Counted from the stretch's first letter, positions 26,534-35,688 are shown. The stretch is 41,312 nucleotides of DNA from Pseudolabrys sp. (GCA_025929185.1 JAICMO010000008.1:1-41312), one strand, 5' to 3'. Made by a program: numbers and translations. The notes: generated by a model not told the origin, from the letters alone.

Positions 26534-26537
26534 TTGA

Positions 26538-26967
26538 CGTATCAGCCGGCCTGTAAGCCGGGTTCTGTATGGCACGTGGCGAAAGCCACGCACGCGACGG
26601 CCATTCCTCTCGCACGCCGGTTGCCCGGCGCATCAAGCAACCTACCCGAACGGCCGATCCGGACTGATCCCGGGATTGCTCCCGCGCCGTTCCTATTCGG
26701 TCTTGCTCCCGGTGGGGTTTGCCGTGCCGCTTCCGTTGCCGGAAACGCGGTGCGCTCTTACCGCACCTTTTCACCCTTGCCGCGGGCGATACGCAACGCT
26801 GCCCGAGGCGGTTCGTTCTCTGTGGCACTTTCCCTGAGGTTTATCCCCGCGAAAGCAGGGACCCACCCCGCCGGACGTTATCCGGCACCGCTCGTCCATG
26901 GAGCCCGGACTTTCCTCCCCGGCCGCCTTTCGGCAATGGCGCGGAGCGGCCGTCCGGCCGACTGACG
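26538..26967 (-). ncRNA. rnpB: RNase P RNA (M1 RNA)
   Basis: The catalytic RNA that trims the 5' ends of tRNA precursors. Read on the minus strand it has the conserved GAGGAAAGTCCGGGCTCC near the 5' end, AGGGAAAGTGCCACAGAGA in the middle, and ACAGAACCCGGCTTACAGG near the 3' end. The ends GTCAGTCGGCC and GGCCGGCTGAT pair as helix P1, which sets the limits to within a few bases. Length is about 430, slightly longer than usual for the group, partly because a helix carries a repeat-like extension (26840-26864). It ends 30 bases from the amidase stop on the same strand and has its own terminator. Confidence 0.95.
26840..26864. repeat. Family 3 palindromic repeat forming a hairpin inside rnpB
   Basis: TCCCCGCGAAAGCAGGGA and its flanks resemble TTCCCGCGCAAGCGGGAA at 22995. 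It sits between GTGCCGGATAACGTCCGGC and the conserved AGGGAAAGTGCCACAG of RNase P RNA, where related RNAs have only a short tetraloop hairpin (helix P9 by position). So it extends that hairpin. Confidence 0.6.
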
Positions 26968-26997
26968 CGCTAGGCATGGGGTGCGCGCCGGCCCGCG

Positions 26998-27810
26998 TCA
27001 AGGCCGGTCGTCAGGCTCCGTTAATCGGCGGAACGGCGCGGGGCGCCCTTTGAGCAAGGCGTGCAAGGTCTGCAAGGTCGAGGAATCCGCGATCCCGTCG
27101 ACCCGCGCCTGCCGGAAGTGCCTCTGGAAAGCGACGACGACATCGCGTGTCGTATCGTCGTAAACGCCGGTCGCCGGCACGCCATAGCCGTAGCTGCTCA
27201 AAGCAAGCTGGACCTTGGCGACGTTCTCGCCGCTATCGCCGACTTGCAAGCGGTCGCCTTCCGGCGTCAGCGGGGCAGGCGGCACCCAATGGCCGATGCC
27301 GGACTCGTTCAGCAAAGCCCATGGAAATTTTTCGCCCGGATCCTGCTTGCGCGCGGGCGCAACATCGGAGTGCGCGAGCACGCGGTCCGGGCTGATCGGC
27401 CCGCGGCGCGCGAGGATGGAGCGGCAGAGCGCGATCACCGCGGCGATTTGGCGGCGCGGAAAGTCCGGATAGCCGAATTCGTGTCCCGGATTGACGATCT
27501 CGATCCCGATCGAGCACGAGTTGATATCGGTCTCGCCGGCCCATGAGGACACGCCGGCGTGCCAGGCGCGGCGCACTTCCGGCACACACTGCACAATGCG
27601 ACCGTCTTCGAACACGACGTAGTGCGCCGACACCTTGCTGTCCGGCGAGCAGAGTCGGTCGAGCGCGGAGGGGCCGTCGACCATTCCCGTGTAGTGCAAC
27701 AGAACCAGGTCGGGCGCGCGGCCGTTTTTTAGCTCGTCGTGATTGGGCGAGGGGACGACATCGGCGGCGATAAATGAATCCGGCTGGAAGGCTTCCATGC
27801 GCCGGAACAT
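26998..27810 (-). CDS. N-acetylmuramoyl-L-alanine amidase (AmpD type) with peptidoglycan-binding domain
   Basis: A 270-residue zinc amidase that cuts the bond between N-acetyl- or anhydromuramic acid and L-alanine. The Amidase_2 domain has zinc ligands H39 (LLHYTG), H147 (LAHSDVAPARKQDPG) and D157, with E104 and K155 at the positions of the AmpD catalytic residues. A C-terminal PG_binding_1 domain (about 185-255: LQVGDSGENVAKVQLALSSYGYGVPATGVYDDTTRDVVVAFQRHF) follows. There is no signal peptide, so a cytoplasmic AmpD role in muropeptide recycling is most likely, although AmiD-like proteins share this build. The ATG at 27810 was used; ATG at 27798 is a shorter option. Confidence 0.92.
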   Translation of the reverse strand: MFRRMEAFQPDSFIAADVVPSPNHDELKNGRAPDLVLLHYTGMVDGPSALDRLCSPDSKVSAHYVVFEDGRIVQCVPEVRRAWHAGVSSWAGETDINSCSIGIEIVNPGHEFGYPDFPRRQIAAVIALCRSILARRGPISPDRVLAHSDVAPARKQDPGEKFPWALLNESGIGHWVPPAPLTPEGDRLQVGDSGENVAKVQLALSSYGYGVPATGVYDDTTRDVVVAFQRHFRQARVDGIADSSTLQTLHALLKGRPAPFRRLTEPDDRP

Positions 27811-27844
27811 AACGGATTGTTTGTGGCAATCGAGAGGGATGTCT

Positions 27845-27900
27845 AAAGCAACAGTCGGGCGGCACCCGCCTATCGTCCGAGTACCGCCCGAAACTGCTTT
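27845..27900. terminator. Bidirectional-looking hairpin after the PRC-barrel gene
   Basis: CGGGCGGCAC (27856-27865) and GTACCGCCCG (27881-27890) form a 10-base stem with one mismatch, flanked by AAAGCA on one side and TGCTTT on the other. It lies between the PRC-barrel stop and the amidase start, on their shared strand. Confidence 0.65.
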
Positions 27901-27917
27901 CTTGCTTCGATACGCTT

Positions 27918-27956
27918 ACGCACTCACGCTTACATACTCACTCGACGCACTCACGC
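27918..27956. repeat. Two direct copies of ACGCACTCACGC in a simple-sequence stretch
   Basis: The 12-mer occurs at 27918-27929 and 27945-27956 within a run of imperfect CACTCACGC-like units (27911-27966). This looks like slippage-type simple sequence in the gap after the PRC-barrel gene. No function is apparent. Confidence 0.4.
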
Positions 27957-27967
27957 ACGCACGCGCA

Positions 27968-28540
27968 CTAATGCGTTTTGGAGCCGGCCGGCCGCGTGCC
28001 GCCCAAGCCTCCGCCGGAGCCGGTCGTCTGCCGCGGCGGCTCGTAGGGCTTGAAGTTCTGCGCCTGCTTGAGCTCGTCTTTGGTCATGGCCGTTTTGAGC
28101 TTCGGCGACGCGCCGTTCTGGGCGGGAACGACTTCGAACGAGCTTGGCGGCATTGCAACCGATTTCGATCCGACGCCGAGGAAGCCGCCGACGCTGATCA
28201 CGTAGGCTTCGATCTTGCCCGACTTGTCGAACAGGATGTCGCTCACATCGCCGATGCTCTTGCCGTCGGAACCGAGAACGTCGGTGCCTTTGAATTTTGA
28301 CGCCAGCAACTGATCCGGCTGTTGCGTCGATACAAAGGACGCCTTCTTGGCTTCCGCCGCTTTACTGGTGTCGGCCGCCTTGCTCGACGTATCCGGCATC
28401 TTGGCGGCAGGCGGGGTTGTCGGTGCCGGGCTGCTCGCAGGCGGCGTCGCCGGCGAGGAAGGCGTGGTCGGCGTTTGCGCCATCGCGCCCGACAGCATCA
28501 AGGCACTCACGGCGGTGCCAAGCATGAGTTTCTTCAACAT
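27968..28540 (-). CDS. Exported PRC-barrel domain protein
   Basis: A 190-residue protein with a signal peptide (MLKKLMLGTAVSALMLSGAMA) and then a disordered linker rich in Pro, Thr, Ser and Ala (about 22-65). The PRC-barrel domain (about 75-150) contains LLASKFKGTDVLGSDGKSIGDVSDILFDKSGKIEAYVISVGGFLG and VAMPPSSFEVV. The tail is Gly/Pro-rich. Exported PRC-barrel proteins of this build are common in Rhizobiales and of unknown role, possibly envelope stress. GAGGCAATCCC lies before the ATG with a usable ribosome-binding site. It is followed by a hairpin, so it is probably a single-gene transcript. Confidence 0.9.
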   Translation of the reverse strand: MLKKLMLGTAVSALMLSGAMAQTPTTPSSPATPPASSPAPTTPPAAKMPDTSSKAADTSKAAEAKKASFVSTQQPDQLLASKFKGTDVLGSDGKSIGDVSDILFDKSGKIEAYVISVGGFLGVGSKSVAMPPSSFEVVPAQNGASPKLKTAMTKDELKQAQNFKPYEPPRQTTGSGGGLGGTRPAGSKTH

Positions 28541-28954
28541 GGGATTGCCTCCTCAAAAGTTCCTCTCGCCCGACGCTGAACCGTATCGTCCAGCCACAGG
28601 CAGTCGCTGACGCCAACTCATCACCGGAAGGCCTGGTTCCGAAATTTGCTGGTCGGCGTTGCGGAACCGCGTGAGGGGCATGACCCCCAAGGCCCCCGAA
28701 GCCTGCGCGTGCTGGAAAGAATTCCTTAAGTTTAAGAGTGTCTTAGTGGGGCGCGCACTGTGCTTCGCGGCGGCTTGGGAGCGCGCGAGCGCCGCGCGTC
28801 CATTGACGCCCATTAAAGCCCATGATATCCCACAATATCTCACTCGCACGAGAGTTTGAGACACCCAGGAGTGAACGCCGCGGCCCGGGGTCTCTGCGCG
28901 GGAAACGACTGCGAGCACCCCAGCCGGGCGACGAGTCAGCGTGGAGTGCATTCG
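28541..28954 (+). other. Intergenic region upstream of the dcw cluster
   Basis: This 414-base gap lies between the PRC-barrel gene and mraZ, which diverge. It holds both promoters. The only ordered signal seen is the group of three CCCA boxes near 28809-28832 and a possible promoter around them. An open frame from 28856 runs into mraZ but is not family-like before 28955. No RNA gene was recognised. Confidence 0.6.
28803..28832. promoter_or_regulatory. Candidate MraZ operator with overlapping promoter
   Basis: CCCA occurs at 28809, 28819 and 28829, exactly 10 bases apart; on the other strand this is TGGG-N6-TGGG-N6-TGGG, the spacing known for MraZ boxes in Escherichia coli (TGGGN repeats with 5-base spacers). 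TTGACG at 28803-28808 with TATCCC at 28826-28831 is a weak promoter enclosing them. Repression of the cluster by its own first product is the expected use. Orientation to mraZ is opposite to what I recall from E. coli. Confidence 0.6.
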
Positions 28955-29434
28955 GTGGATCGTTTCGTGTCGAACGTCACGCTGCGGCTCGACTCGAAGG
29001 GACGCGTTTCGGTGCCGGCTCATTTCCGATCGGTGCTGGCGCGCGATGGTTTCGACGGACTCTATTGCTATCCCGCGCTCGATCGGCCGGCGATCGACGC
29101 GGGGGGAAACGCGCTGATGGCGGAGATCGAAGCGCTGATTACGCGGTTTCCGCCCTATTCGGAGGAGCGGGAGCAGTTTGCAGCTGCGCTCTACGGCACC
29201 AGCGAGACCTTGAAAGTGGACGGCGAGGGACGGGTGATCCTAAGCGAACTTTTGAAGGCGCATGCCGGGATCAAAGACGCGGTGGCGTTCGTTGGTCTCG
29301 GCCCCAAGTTTCAGATCTGGGAACCTGGACGGTTTCGCAGCGAGCTCGCAGAGGCAACCCAAAAGGTGCGCGCGCTGAAAGCCCAACTCGGTTCCCAGGT
29401 AGGGGCGCGGAATGCGCCAGGAGCACGGGAATGA
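28955..29434 (+). CDS. mraZ: Transcriptional regulator MraZ
   Basis: A 159-residue DNA-binding protein with two AbrB/MraZ-type swapped-hairpin domains. The first is [26 protein letters not shown] and the second is [46 protein letters not shown]. In the family it forms rings that bind TGGG repeats upstream of its own gene and repress the cell division and wall (dcw) operon. The GTG at 28955 follows GGAG and begins right before the first domain; the longer open frame from 28856 was rejected. It overlaps rsmH in ATGATG, so translation is coupled. Confidence 0.95.
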   Translation: MDRFVSNVTLRLDSKGRVSVPAHFRSVLARDGFDGLYCYPALDRPAIDAGGNALMAEIEALITRFPPYSEEREQFAAALYGTSETLKVDGEGRVILSELLKAHAGIKDAVAFVGLGPKFQIWEPGRFRSELAEATQKVRALKAQLGSQVGARNAPGARE

Positions 29435-30462
29435 TGGCAGGCGGCGACGGCTTCACGGCTGTCGCAGGCGGACCGGTCTTCCACATTCCCGTGCTCGGCT
29501 CCGCAGCGCTCGCCTTCCTGAGCCCCCGCGATGGCAGCGTTTACATCGACGCAACGTTTGGCGCCGGCGGTTACACGCGCGCGATCCTCGGTGCGGCGGA
29601 TTGTCGTGTCATTGCGATCGATCGCGATCGCAGCGCGATTGAGCGCGGGGGGGAGCTATGCCGCTCGTACGGCGGCAGGCTGATGCTCGCGGAGGAGCGC
29701 TTTTCCAATCTCGAAAGCGTCGCGCAAGGCGCCGGTCACGCGGCCGTCGACGGCGTCGTGCTGGACCTCGGCGTCTCCTCGATGCAGCTCGACGAAGCCG
29801 AGCGGGGCTTCTCGTTCCGCTCGGATGGCCCGCTCGACATGCGCATGGGTGCGCAAGGCCCGACTGCGGCTGACGTGGTGGCCGCGGCGAGCGAGCGCGA
29901 TCTCGCAAACATCATCTTCCTGCTTGGCGAGGAGCGCCATTCGCGTGCGGTCGCGCGGGCGATCGTCAAAGCGCGCGCCAATGGGCCGATCCTTACCACG
30001 CGCGCGCTTGCCGATATTATTGCGCCCGCCGTTCGCACGCGCAGCGATATCCATCCGGCCACCCGCACGTTTCAGGCGCTGCGCATCTTCGTCAACGACG
30101 AGCTGAGGGAGCTTGCGCTCGGGCTTGCCGCGGCCGAGCACGTGCTGATGCCGGGAGGGCGGCTCGTCGTCGTCGCGTTTCATTCGCTCGAAGACCGAAT
30201 GGTAAAGTCCTTCTTCGCCGAGCGGAGCACAAGCCGCGCTCCTTCGCGCCATGCTCCCGTGATCGAGGAGAGCAGGCCGAGCTTGCGTCTGCTCACCAAG
30301 CGGCCCGTTGTGCCGGACGCAGGGGAAATTGCGCGAAATCCGCGGGCGCGCTCCGCCAAGCTGCGCGCGGCCGAACGCACGGCCGCACCCGCCCACGCGG
30401 GCGGCGAAACGCTTCTGCCGCATTTGCCTTCTTTGGCCGAAATCGTGGGCGGCCGCCGATGA
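29431..30462 (+). CDS. rsmH: 16S rRNA (cytosine-1402-N4)-methyltransferase
   Basis: RsmH (MraW) methylates N4 of C1402 in 16S rRNA using S-adenosylmethionine. The 343-residue protein has the family start [14 protein letters not shown] and the SAM-binding motif [16 protein letters not shown], with [41 protein letters not shown] and [16 protein letters not shown]. All of these are RsmH hallmarks. ATG at 29431 overlaps the mraZ stop (ATGA); the ATG at 29434 is equally possible. Sequence open upstream to 28822 belongs to the mraZ region in another frame. It ends overlapping ftsL. Confidence 0.96.
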   Translation: MMAGGDGFTAVAGGPVFHIPVLGSAALAFLSPRDGSVYIDATFGAGGYTRAILGAADCRVIAIDRDRSAIERGGELCRSYGGRLMLAEERFSNLESVAQGAGHAAVDGVVLDLGVSSMQLDEAERGFSFRSDGPLDMRMGAQGPTAADVVAAASERDLANIIFLLGEERHSRAVARAIVKARANGPILTTRALADIIAPAVRTRSDIHPATRTFQALRIFVNDELRELALGLAAAEHVLMPGGRLVVVAFHSLEDRMVKSFFAERSTSRAPSRHAPVIEESRPSLRLLTKRPVVPDAGEIARNPRARSAKLRAAERTAAPAHAGGETLLPHLPSLAEIVGGRR

Positions 30463-30830
30463 TGCGGCTTCTCAACATTCTTGTGATCGCTTCGCTGATT
30501 TTTGCGGCGGCTTTCGTCTACAAGATCAAGTTCGATTCAACGCTGCAAATCGAGCGCGTCGCCAAATTGCACGGACAAATCAGGCGCGAGCGCGACGCCA
30601 TAGCGACGCTGCGGGCGGAGTGGAGCAGGCTTGATGATCCAGCCCGCATTCAGGCCCTGGCGGAGCGGCATTTGACGCTGAAGCCGGTCAGCCCGACCCA
30701 ATTCGGCGCGTTCGATAACCTGCCGTCGCGGCCGTCGGACGCCGTCCCGCCGGTCGATCCAATCGCAGCTATTCTTAATGCCTCGAGACCCGAATTCACC
30801 GGCAGCATCGCGCCGGCGGTTGGCAGGTAA
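30459..30830 (+). CDS. ftsL: Cell division protein FtsL
   Basis: A 123-residue bitopic membrane protein: one N-terminal membrane segment ([22 protein letters not shown], about 4-25) and a periplasmic heptad-repeat helix ([46 protein letters not shown]). The tail is Pro-rich. The identification rests on this shape, the conserved LxDPxRIQxLAxRHL motif and the position between rsmH and ftsI. FtsL works with FtsB and FtsQ to activate FtsWI at the septum. The start ATG overlaps the rsmH stop in ATGATG. Confidence 0.93.
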   Translation: MMRLLNILVIASLIFAAAFVYKIKFDSTLQIERVAKLHGQIRRERDAIATLRAEWSRLDDPARIQALAERHLTLKPVSPTQFGAFDNLPSRPSDAVPPVDPIAAILNASRPEFTGSIAPAVGR

Positions 30831-30833
30831 AAC

Positions 30834-32588
30834 ATGGCGTTTTCGTCAACCGTCAAGCCTGCACAAGCCCGCTGGCAGCGCGTCATGCACGCTCTGCTTT
30901 ATGGCAACGACGTCGATCGGACAGTCAAGGCCAAGGCGCGGCTGATCCTCGTCGTCGTCGGCTTCTCGATCATCTATTCGGTCATTGCGGCGCGCCTGGT
31001 GATGTTCGCCGTGGCGAGCGACGGGCACGGCGCCCGCCGCACGGTTTCGCAGGATGCGGTGGCGACTGCGCGCCCCGACATCCTCGACCGCAACGGCCGG
31101 ATACTCGCAACCGACGTGAAGACGCCTTCGCTGTTCGCCGAGCCGCGAAAATTGATCGATCCCGACGAAGCCGAGGAGCTGCTCACCGCCGTTCTGCCCG
31201 ATCTCGACCGCAAGGAATTGCGCGAGCGGCTGACATCGAGGCGCGGCTTCGTCTGGCTGAAACGGGAAATCACGCCGAAGCAGCAGCAGGAGATCCATCG
31301 CCTCGGCATTCCGGGAATTGGATTCCTGACCGAAAACAAACGCGTTTATCCCAACGGGCCGATCGTTTCGCACGAGCTCGGCATCGTGAACATCGACAAC
31401 CAGGGCATCGCCGGAATCGAAAAGTGGATCGACGGGCAGGGGCTCGCGGCATTGCACATGGCCGGCTTGGCCACCGATCGCTTGCAGCGGCCGGTCGATC
31501 TCGCGCTCGATCTTCGCGTGCAATTCGCATTGCGCGACGAACTCGCAAAGGCGCGCGAGAAATTCAAGGCCAAGGCCGCCGCCGGCGTCGTGCTCAATGT
31601 GAATACCGGCGAAATAACCGCGCTCGCCTCCGAGCCGGATTACGACCCGAACAATCCGCGCGAGGCGAACGATCCGACCCGCATCAACCGACTAACCACC
31701 GGCGTCTACGAGATGGGCTCCACGTTCAAGGTGCTCACGGTCGCGATGGCGCTCGATTCGGGAAAGGCGACGCTCAACTCGACATTCGATGCGCGCCAGC
31801 CGTTGCATTATGGACGTTTTGCCATCCACGACTACGAGCCGAAGCACCGCTTCCTTTCGGTGCCGGAAATTTTCACGTTCTCGTCCAACATCGGCGCCGC
31901 GCGCATGGCGCTCGCGGTGGGTGTCGAGGGGCACAAGGCTTTTCTCAAGAAGATGGGCCAACTCGATCGCTTGCGCACTGAGTTGCCGGAAAGCGCCGAG
32001 CCGCTTGTGCCGAAGCACTGGGGCGAGCTTAACACTGTGACGATTGCTTTCGGCCACGGCCTCTCGGTCGCGCCGTTGCAGGCGGCCATGGGCATCGCCG
32101 CGACGGTCAACGGCGGGCTCCTTATCAAGCCGACATTTCTCAAGCGAAGCCCGCAAGAGGCACAGGCCATTGCCAAGCGCGTGCTCAAGCCGGAAACCAG
32201 CCTCGATATGCGCTATCTTATGCGCTTGAACGCCGAAAAGGGCACGGCCACTTTTGCCAACGTCAAAGGTTATTACGTCGGCGGCAAGACCGGCACGGCG
32301 GAAAAAGTCGTCAACGGGCATTATTCCAAGCACAAACTATTGACCGATTTCATGGCGATCCTGCCGGCCGACAAGCCGCGCTACCTGCTTTTGATCATGC
32401 TTGACGAGCCGCAGCCCTTGCCGGAAACCCACGGCTTCGCCACCGCCGGCTGGAACGCGGGCCCGACCGCCGCCAAGGTCATTGCGCGGATTGCGCCGCT
32501 GCTCGATATCGAGCCGCGCTTCGACATGCCGAAGGCCGATCAATTACTGTTGGTGAGCGCCAAGGAAAGCACCAGGGAAACGCGGTGA
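30834..32588 (+). CDS. ftsI: Peptidoglycan D,D-transpeptidase FtsI (PBP3)
   Basis: The septal transpeptidase, target of beta-lactams. The 584-residue protein has one N-terminal membrane segment (LILVVVGFSIIYSVIAARLVMFAV, about 37-60) and the dimerisation/pedestal domain starting RPDILDRNGRILATDV. The catalytic domain has S296-T-F-K299, S350-S-N352 and K485-T-G487. It works with FtsW, FtsL, FtsB and FtsQ in the divisome. It starts 3 bases after ftsL with AGG before the ATG and its stop overlaps the murE GTG. Confidence 0.97.
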   Translation: MAFSSTVKPAQARWQRVMHALLYGNDVDRTVKAKARLILVVVGFSIIYSVIAARLVMFAVASDGHGARRTVSQDAVATARPDILDRNGRILATDVKTPSLFAEPRKLIDPDEAEELLTAVLPDLDRKELRERLTSRRGFVWLKREITPKQQQEIHRLGIPGIGFLTENKRVYPNGPIVSHELGIVNIDNQGIAGIEKWIDGQGLAALHMAGLATDRLQRPVDLALDLRVQFALRDELAKAREKFKAKAAAGVVLNVNTGEITALASEPDYDPNNPREANDPTRINRLTTGVYEMGSTFKVLTVAMALDSGKATLNSTFDARQPLHYGRFAIHDYEPKHRFLSVPEIFTFSSNIGAARMALAVGVEGHKAFLKKMGQLDRLRTELPESAEPLVPKHWGELNTVTIAFGHGLSVAPLQAAMGIAATVNGGLLIKPTFLKRSPQEAQAIAKRVLKPETSLDMRYLMRLNAEKGTATFANVKGYYVGGKTGTAEKVVNGHYSKHKLLTDFMAILPADKPRYLLLIMLDEPQPLPETHGFATAGWNAGPTAAKVIARIAPLLDIEPRFDMPKADQLLLVSAKESTRETR

Positions 32589-34039
32589 AGCTGCGCGATC
32601 TTCTGCCTGAGGATGCGGTCGCCCCGAAGGCCTCCGGCATCGATGTTGCAGGGCTGAGCGCCGACAGCCGAAAAATCAGACCGGGCTTTCTGTTCATTGC
32701 CATCGCTGGCACGAAAGCGGACGGATTGCAGTTCGTCAGGCAGGCGGCGGCTGCGGGCGCGGTTGCCGTTGCAGCCGAGCAGATGCCGCGCGGAGAATTG
32801 CCGAACAATGTCGTGTTTGTTCCGCTGCGCAACGCGCGGCGCGCATTGGCGCTGGCGGCTGCCAGATTCTATGCACGGCAGCCCGACACGATCGTGGCGG
32901 TGACAGGCACGAGCGGCAAAACATCGGTCGCAGCTTTCACGCGGCAGATTTGGCGGGCTCTCGGGTACCAAGCCGCGAGCATCGGCACCATCGGCGTCAT
33001 TGCGCCGAAAGGCGAGCAATACGGCTCGCTCACGACGCCCGATCCGGTCGAATTGCACCGGACACTCGACAGGCTCGCGGGCGAGGGCGTCACCTACCTT
33101 GCCCTTGAGGCATCATCTCACGGCCTCGATCAGCATAGGCTCGACGGTGTCCGAATTGCCGCCGGCGCGTTTACGAACCTGTCGCGTGATCATCTCGATT
33201 ACCATCCGACGATCGAAGCCTATCTCGCCGCCAAGCTGCGCCTGTTCGACGCGCTTGTTGCGCCTGGGGGCACGGCGGTCGTCGGGGCGGACGACTGCTA
33301 CGCGGCGCAAGTGGTCGAAGTCGCAAAAAGCCGGGGCTTGAAAATTCTCTCGGTCGGCGAGCAAGGAAATGACATCCGCCTCGTGAGCGGTGCAATCGAG
33401 GGCTTCGCGCAAAAGATTACGATTGAGCACCGCGACCGCAAATACACCGTCAAGCTGCCGCTCGTCGGCGCGTTCCAGGCACAGAATGCCGCGATTGCGG
33501 CGGGCCTGGCGATCGCGACGGGCGGCGAGCCGACACGTGTGTTCGCGTCATTGGAAAACCTTAGCGGTGCAAAAGGCCGTCTCGAGCTCGTCGGCGAGGC
33601 GAACGGCGCGCCGATTTTCATCGACTACGCGCATAAGCCTGATGCGCTCGCCAAGGCATTGCAGGCGTTGCGGCCTTACGCGCGCGGCAGGCTTATCGTC
33701 ATCTTCGGCGCCGGTGGAGACCGTGACGCCGGCAAGCGACCGATCATGGGCCGCATCGCCGTTGAAAATGCCGATCGCGTCATCGTCACCGACGATAATC
33801 CGCGCAGCGAAAAACCGGCTGCTATTCGCGCAGCCATTCTCGCCGCGGCGCCCGGCGCGTCCGAAATCGGCGACCGTGCGGAGGCAATCGGCGCCGGCAT
33901 CTCCGAATTAAAACGTGGCGACGTGCTGCTGATTGCCGGCAAAGGCCACGAAAGCGGCCAGATCGTCGGCGACCGCGTGCTGCCGTTTTCGGATCACGAT
34001 GCGGTGCAACAAGCGTTGAGCGGAGAAAGCGCAGGATGA
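32585..34039 (+). CDS. murE: UDP-MurNAc-L-Ala-D-Glu:meso-diaminopimelate ligase
   Basis: MurE adds meso-diaminopimelate to the peptidoglycan precursor in the cytoplasm, using ATP. The 484-residue protein has the Mur N-domain (GLSADSRKIRPGFLFIAIAGTKADG), the P-loop TGTSGKTS (107-114) and SSHGLDQHRLDGV. DNPR at 404-407 selects diaminopimelate over lysine, so the wall is of the meso-DAP type. The GTG start overlaps the ftsI stop (GTGA). After the stop at 34039 a palindromic repeat of about 150 bases separates it from murF, breaking the otherwise tight spacing. Confidence 0.97.
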   Translation: MKLRDLLPEDAVAPKASGIDVAGLSADSRKIRPGFLFIAIAGTKADGLQFVRQAAAAGAVAVAAEQMPRGELPNNVVFVPLRNARRALALAAARFYARQPDTIVAVTGTSGKTSVAAFTRQIWRALGYQAASIGTIGVIAPKGEQYGSLTTPDPVELHRTLDRLAGEGVTYLALEASSHGLDQHRLDGVRIAAGAFTNLSRDHLDYHPTIEAYLAAKLRLFDALVAPGGTAVVGADDCYAAQVVEVAKSRGLKILSVGEQGNDIRLVSGAIEGFAQKITIEHRDRKYTVKLPLVGAFQAQNAAIAAGLAIATGGEPTRVFASLENLSGAKGRLELVGEANGAPIFIDYAHKPDALAKALQALRPYARGRLIVIFGAGGDRDAGKRPIMGRIAVENADRVIVTDDNPRSEKPAAIRAAILAAAPGASEIGDRAEAIGAGISELKRGDVLLIAGKGHESGQIVGDRVLPFSDHDAVQQALSGESAG

Positions 34040-34070
34040 GGAGTTCGATAAGCGAGCCGCATCCACGAGT

Positions 34071-34216
34071 GCCCTCCCCCTTGCGGGGAGGGCGGCGAGC
34101 GACCGCAGGTCGCGAGCGGGTGGGGGTCATCGCATTTGAACAAAGCTCGACGTTACCCCCACCCCGCTCACCTCGCTGCCGCTCGGTGAGCGACCCTCCC
34201 CGCAAGGGGGAGGGTA
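34071..34216. repeat. Dimeric palindromic repeat, family 2, between murE and murF
   Basis: The left half is CCCTCCCCCTTGCGGGGAGG plus a second hairpin GCGACCGCAGGTCGC and GGGTGGGGG. A spacer with GCATTTG (34132-34138) is followed by an inverted right half ending CCCTCCCCGCAAGGGGGAGG. The layout equals that of 20066-20188, including the spacer word. The right end GGGAGGG could act as ribosome-binding site for a GTG at 34221. Confidence 0.85.
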
Positions 34217-34241
34217 AGAGGTGCACGGCCGGTGCAACGCT

Positions 34242-35672
34242 ATGACCGCGCTGTGGACCATCGACGCAATGGCGGCCGCGATGCGCGCGCAGCGACAGGG
34301 CGCGCTGCCTGCCGAAACCGGCGGCGTGTCCATCGACAGCCGCACGCTCGCGAAGGGCGATGCTTTTTTCGCGATCAAGGGCGACAATCGCGACGGCCAC
34401 GAGTTCGTCGAGGCGGCGCTCGACAAAGGCGCGGGGCTTGCCGTGGTTTCAAAGCGCGAGCGCTTCAGCGCGGACGCGCCGCTGCTGATCGTGCCGGATG
34501 TGCTCGAGGCTTTGCGCGATCTCGCCCGCGCGGCTCGCGCACGGTCGGCGGCGAAAGTCATCGCCGTCACCGGCTCGGTCGGCAAAACGGGAACCAAGGA
34601 AGCGCTGCGGCTCGCGCTGTCACCTCAAGGCGAGACGCATGCGTCGGCCGCTTCCTACAACAATCACTGGGGCGTGCCGCTGTCGCTTGCGCGCTGCTCG
34701 CGAACGGCGAAATTTGCCGTCTTCGAGATCGGCATGAACCATGCCGGCGAAATCACGCCGCTCACGAAACTGGTGCGCCCGCATATTGCGATCGTCACCG
34801 CCGTCGAGCCGGTGCATCTGGAATATTTCGGCTCGCTCGAAAAGATCGCCGACGCGAAGGCGGAGATTTTTTCAGGGCTGGAGCCCGGCGGCGCGGCAGT
34901 GCTCAATCGCAACAATGGACAACATGCGCGGCTGGCTGCGGCGGCCAAGGCGGCGAACGTCGGTCGCATGGTCACCTTTGGCGAGCATGCCGACGCCGAT
35001 GCGCGATTGCTGCGCCATTCGCTGCATCCGGAGTATTCGACCGTCGAAGCGCGTGTCCTCGGCAGCGACATCACCTATAGATTGGGCGCGCCGGGGCGCC
35101 ATCTCGTTCTCAACTCGCTTGCGGTGCTGGCGGTGGTGGTGCTTGCCGGCGGCGATCTGGCCATCGCAGGCAAAGCGCTCGAACGACTGCAACCCGCGCC
35201 AGGCAGGGGCGCGCGCGTAACGCTGTCCGCGCCGGGCGGCGGCGTGTTGCTGATCGACGAAAGCTACAACGCCAATCCCGCCTCGATGCGCGCGGCGATT
35301 GCGCTGCTCGGGCAGGCGCAGATCGGGACCTGCGGCCGGCGTATCGCCGTGCTTGGCGATATGCTGGAACTTGGCCCGGAAGGCCCCAAGCTGCATGGCG
35401 GGCTGGCGGAGGCGATCGCCGCAGCCTCGGTGGACGTCGTGTTTTGCAGCGGCCCTTTGATGCATTCCCTTTGGGATGCTCTTCCCCCGGCGCGCCGGGG
35501 CGGCTATGCGGAGAGCGCGGCGGCGCTCGAGCCGATGGTCGTCGGGGCGGTCGCAGCCGGCGATGCCGTCATGGTCAAAGGCTCGCTGGGCTCAAAGATG
35601 GGGCTGATCGTGAAAGCGCTCGAACGGAAATTTCCGCGCCAGGCGGCGGGCGAGCCGGCGGCCTCAACCTGA
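34242..35672 (+). CDS. murF: UDP-MurNAc-tripeptide:D-alanyl-D-alanine ligase
   Basis: MurF adds D-Ala-D-Ala to finish the muropeptide precursor in the cytoplasm. The protein (476 residues from the ATG at 34242) starts [17 protein letters not shown], with the P-loop [10 protein letters not shown] near residue 111, [25 protein letters not shown] and [15 protein letters not shown], all typical for MurF. The start is the open point: ATG 34242 fits the family but has no clear ribosome-binding site, whereas GTG 34221 (seven residues more) is preceded by GGGAGGG at the end of the inserted repeat. It is followed after 16 bases by mraY. Confidence 0.95.
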   Translation: MTALWTIDAMAAAMRAQRQGALPAETGGVSIDSRTLAKGDAFFAIKGDNRDGHEFVEAALDKGAGLAVVSKRERFSADAPLLIVPDVLEALRDLARAARARSAAKVIAVTGSVGKTGTKEALRLALSPQGETHASAASYNNHWGVPLSLARCSRTAKFAVFEIGMNHAGEITPLTKLVRPHIAIVTAVEPVHLEYFGSLEKIADAKAEIFSGLEPGGAAVLNRNNGQHARLAAAAKAANVGRMVTFGEHADADARLLRHSLHPEYSTVEARVLGSDITYRLGAPGRHLVLNSLAVLAVVVLAGGDLAIAGKALERLQPAPGRGARVTLSAPGGGVLLIDESYNANPASMRAAIALLGQAQIGTCGRRIAVLGDMLELGPEGPKLHGGLAEAIAAASVDVVFCSGPLMHSLWDALPPARRGGYAESAAALEPMVVGAVAAGDAVMVKGSLGSKMGLIVKALERKFPRQAAGEPAAST

Positions 35673-35688
35673 CCGAAGGTTTGCTGCG

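Noticed and set aside
34036-34245. Small plus-strand frame between murE and murF (69 residues)
   Set aside because: It is only the translated palindromic repeat with flanks; no conserved protein sequence.
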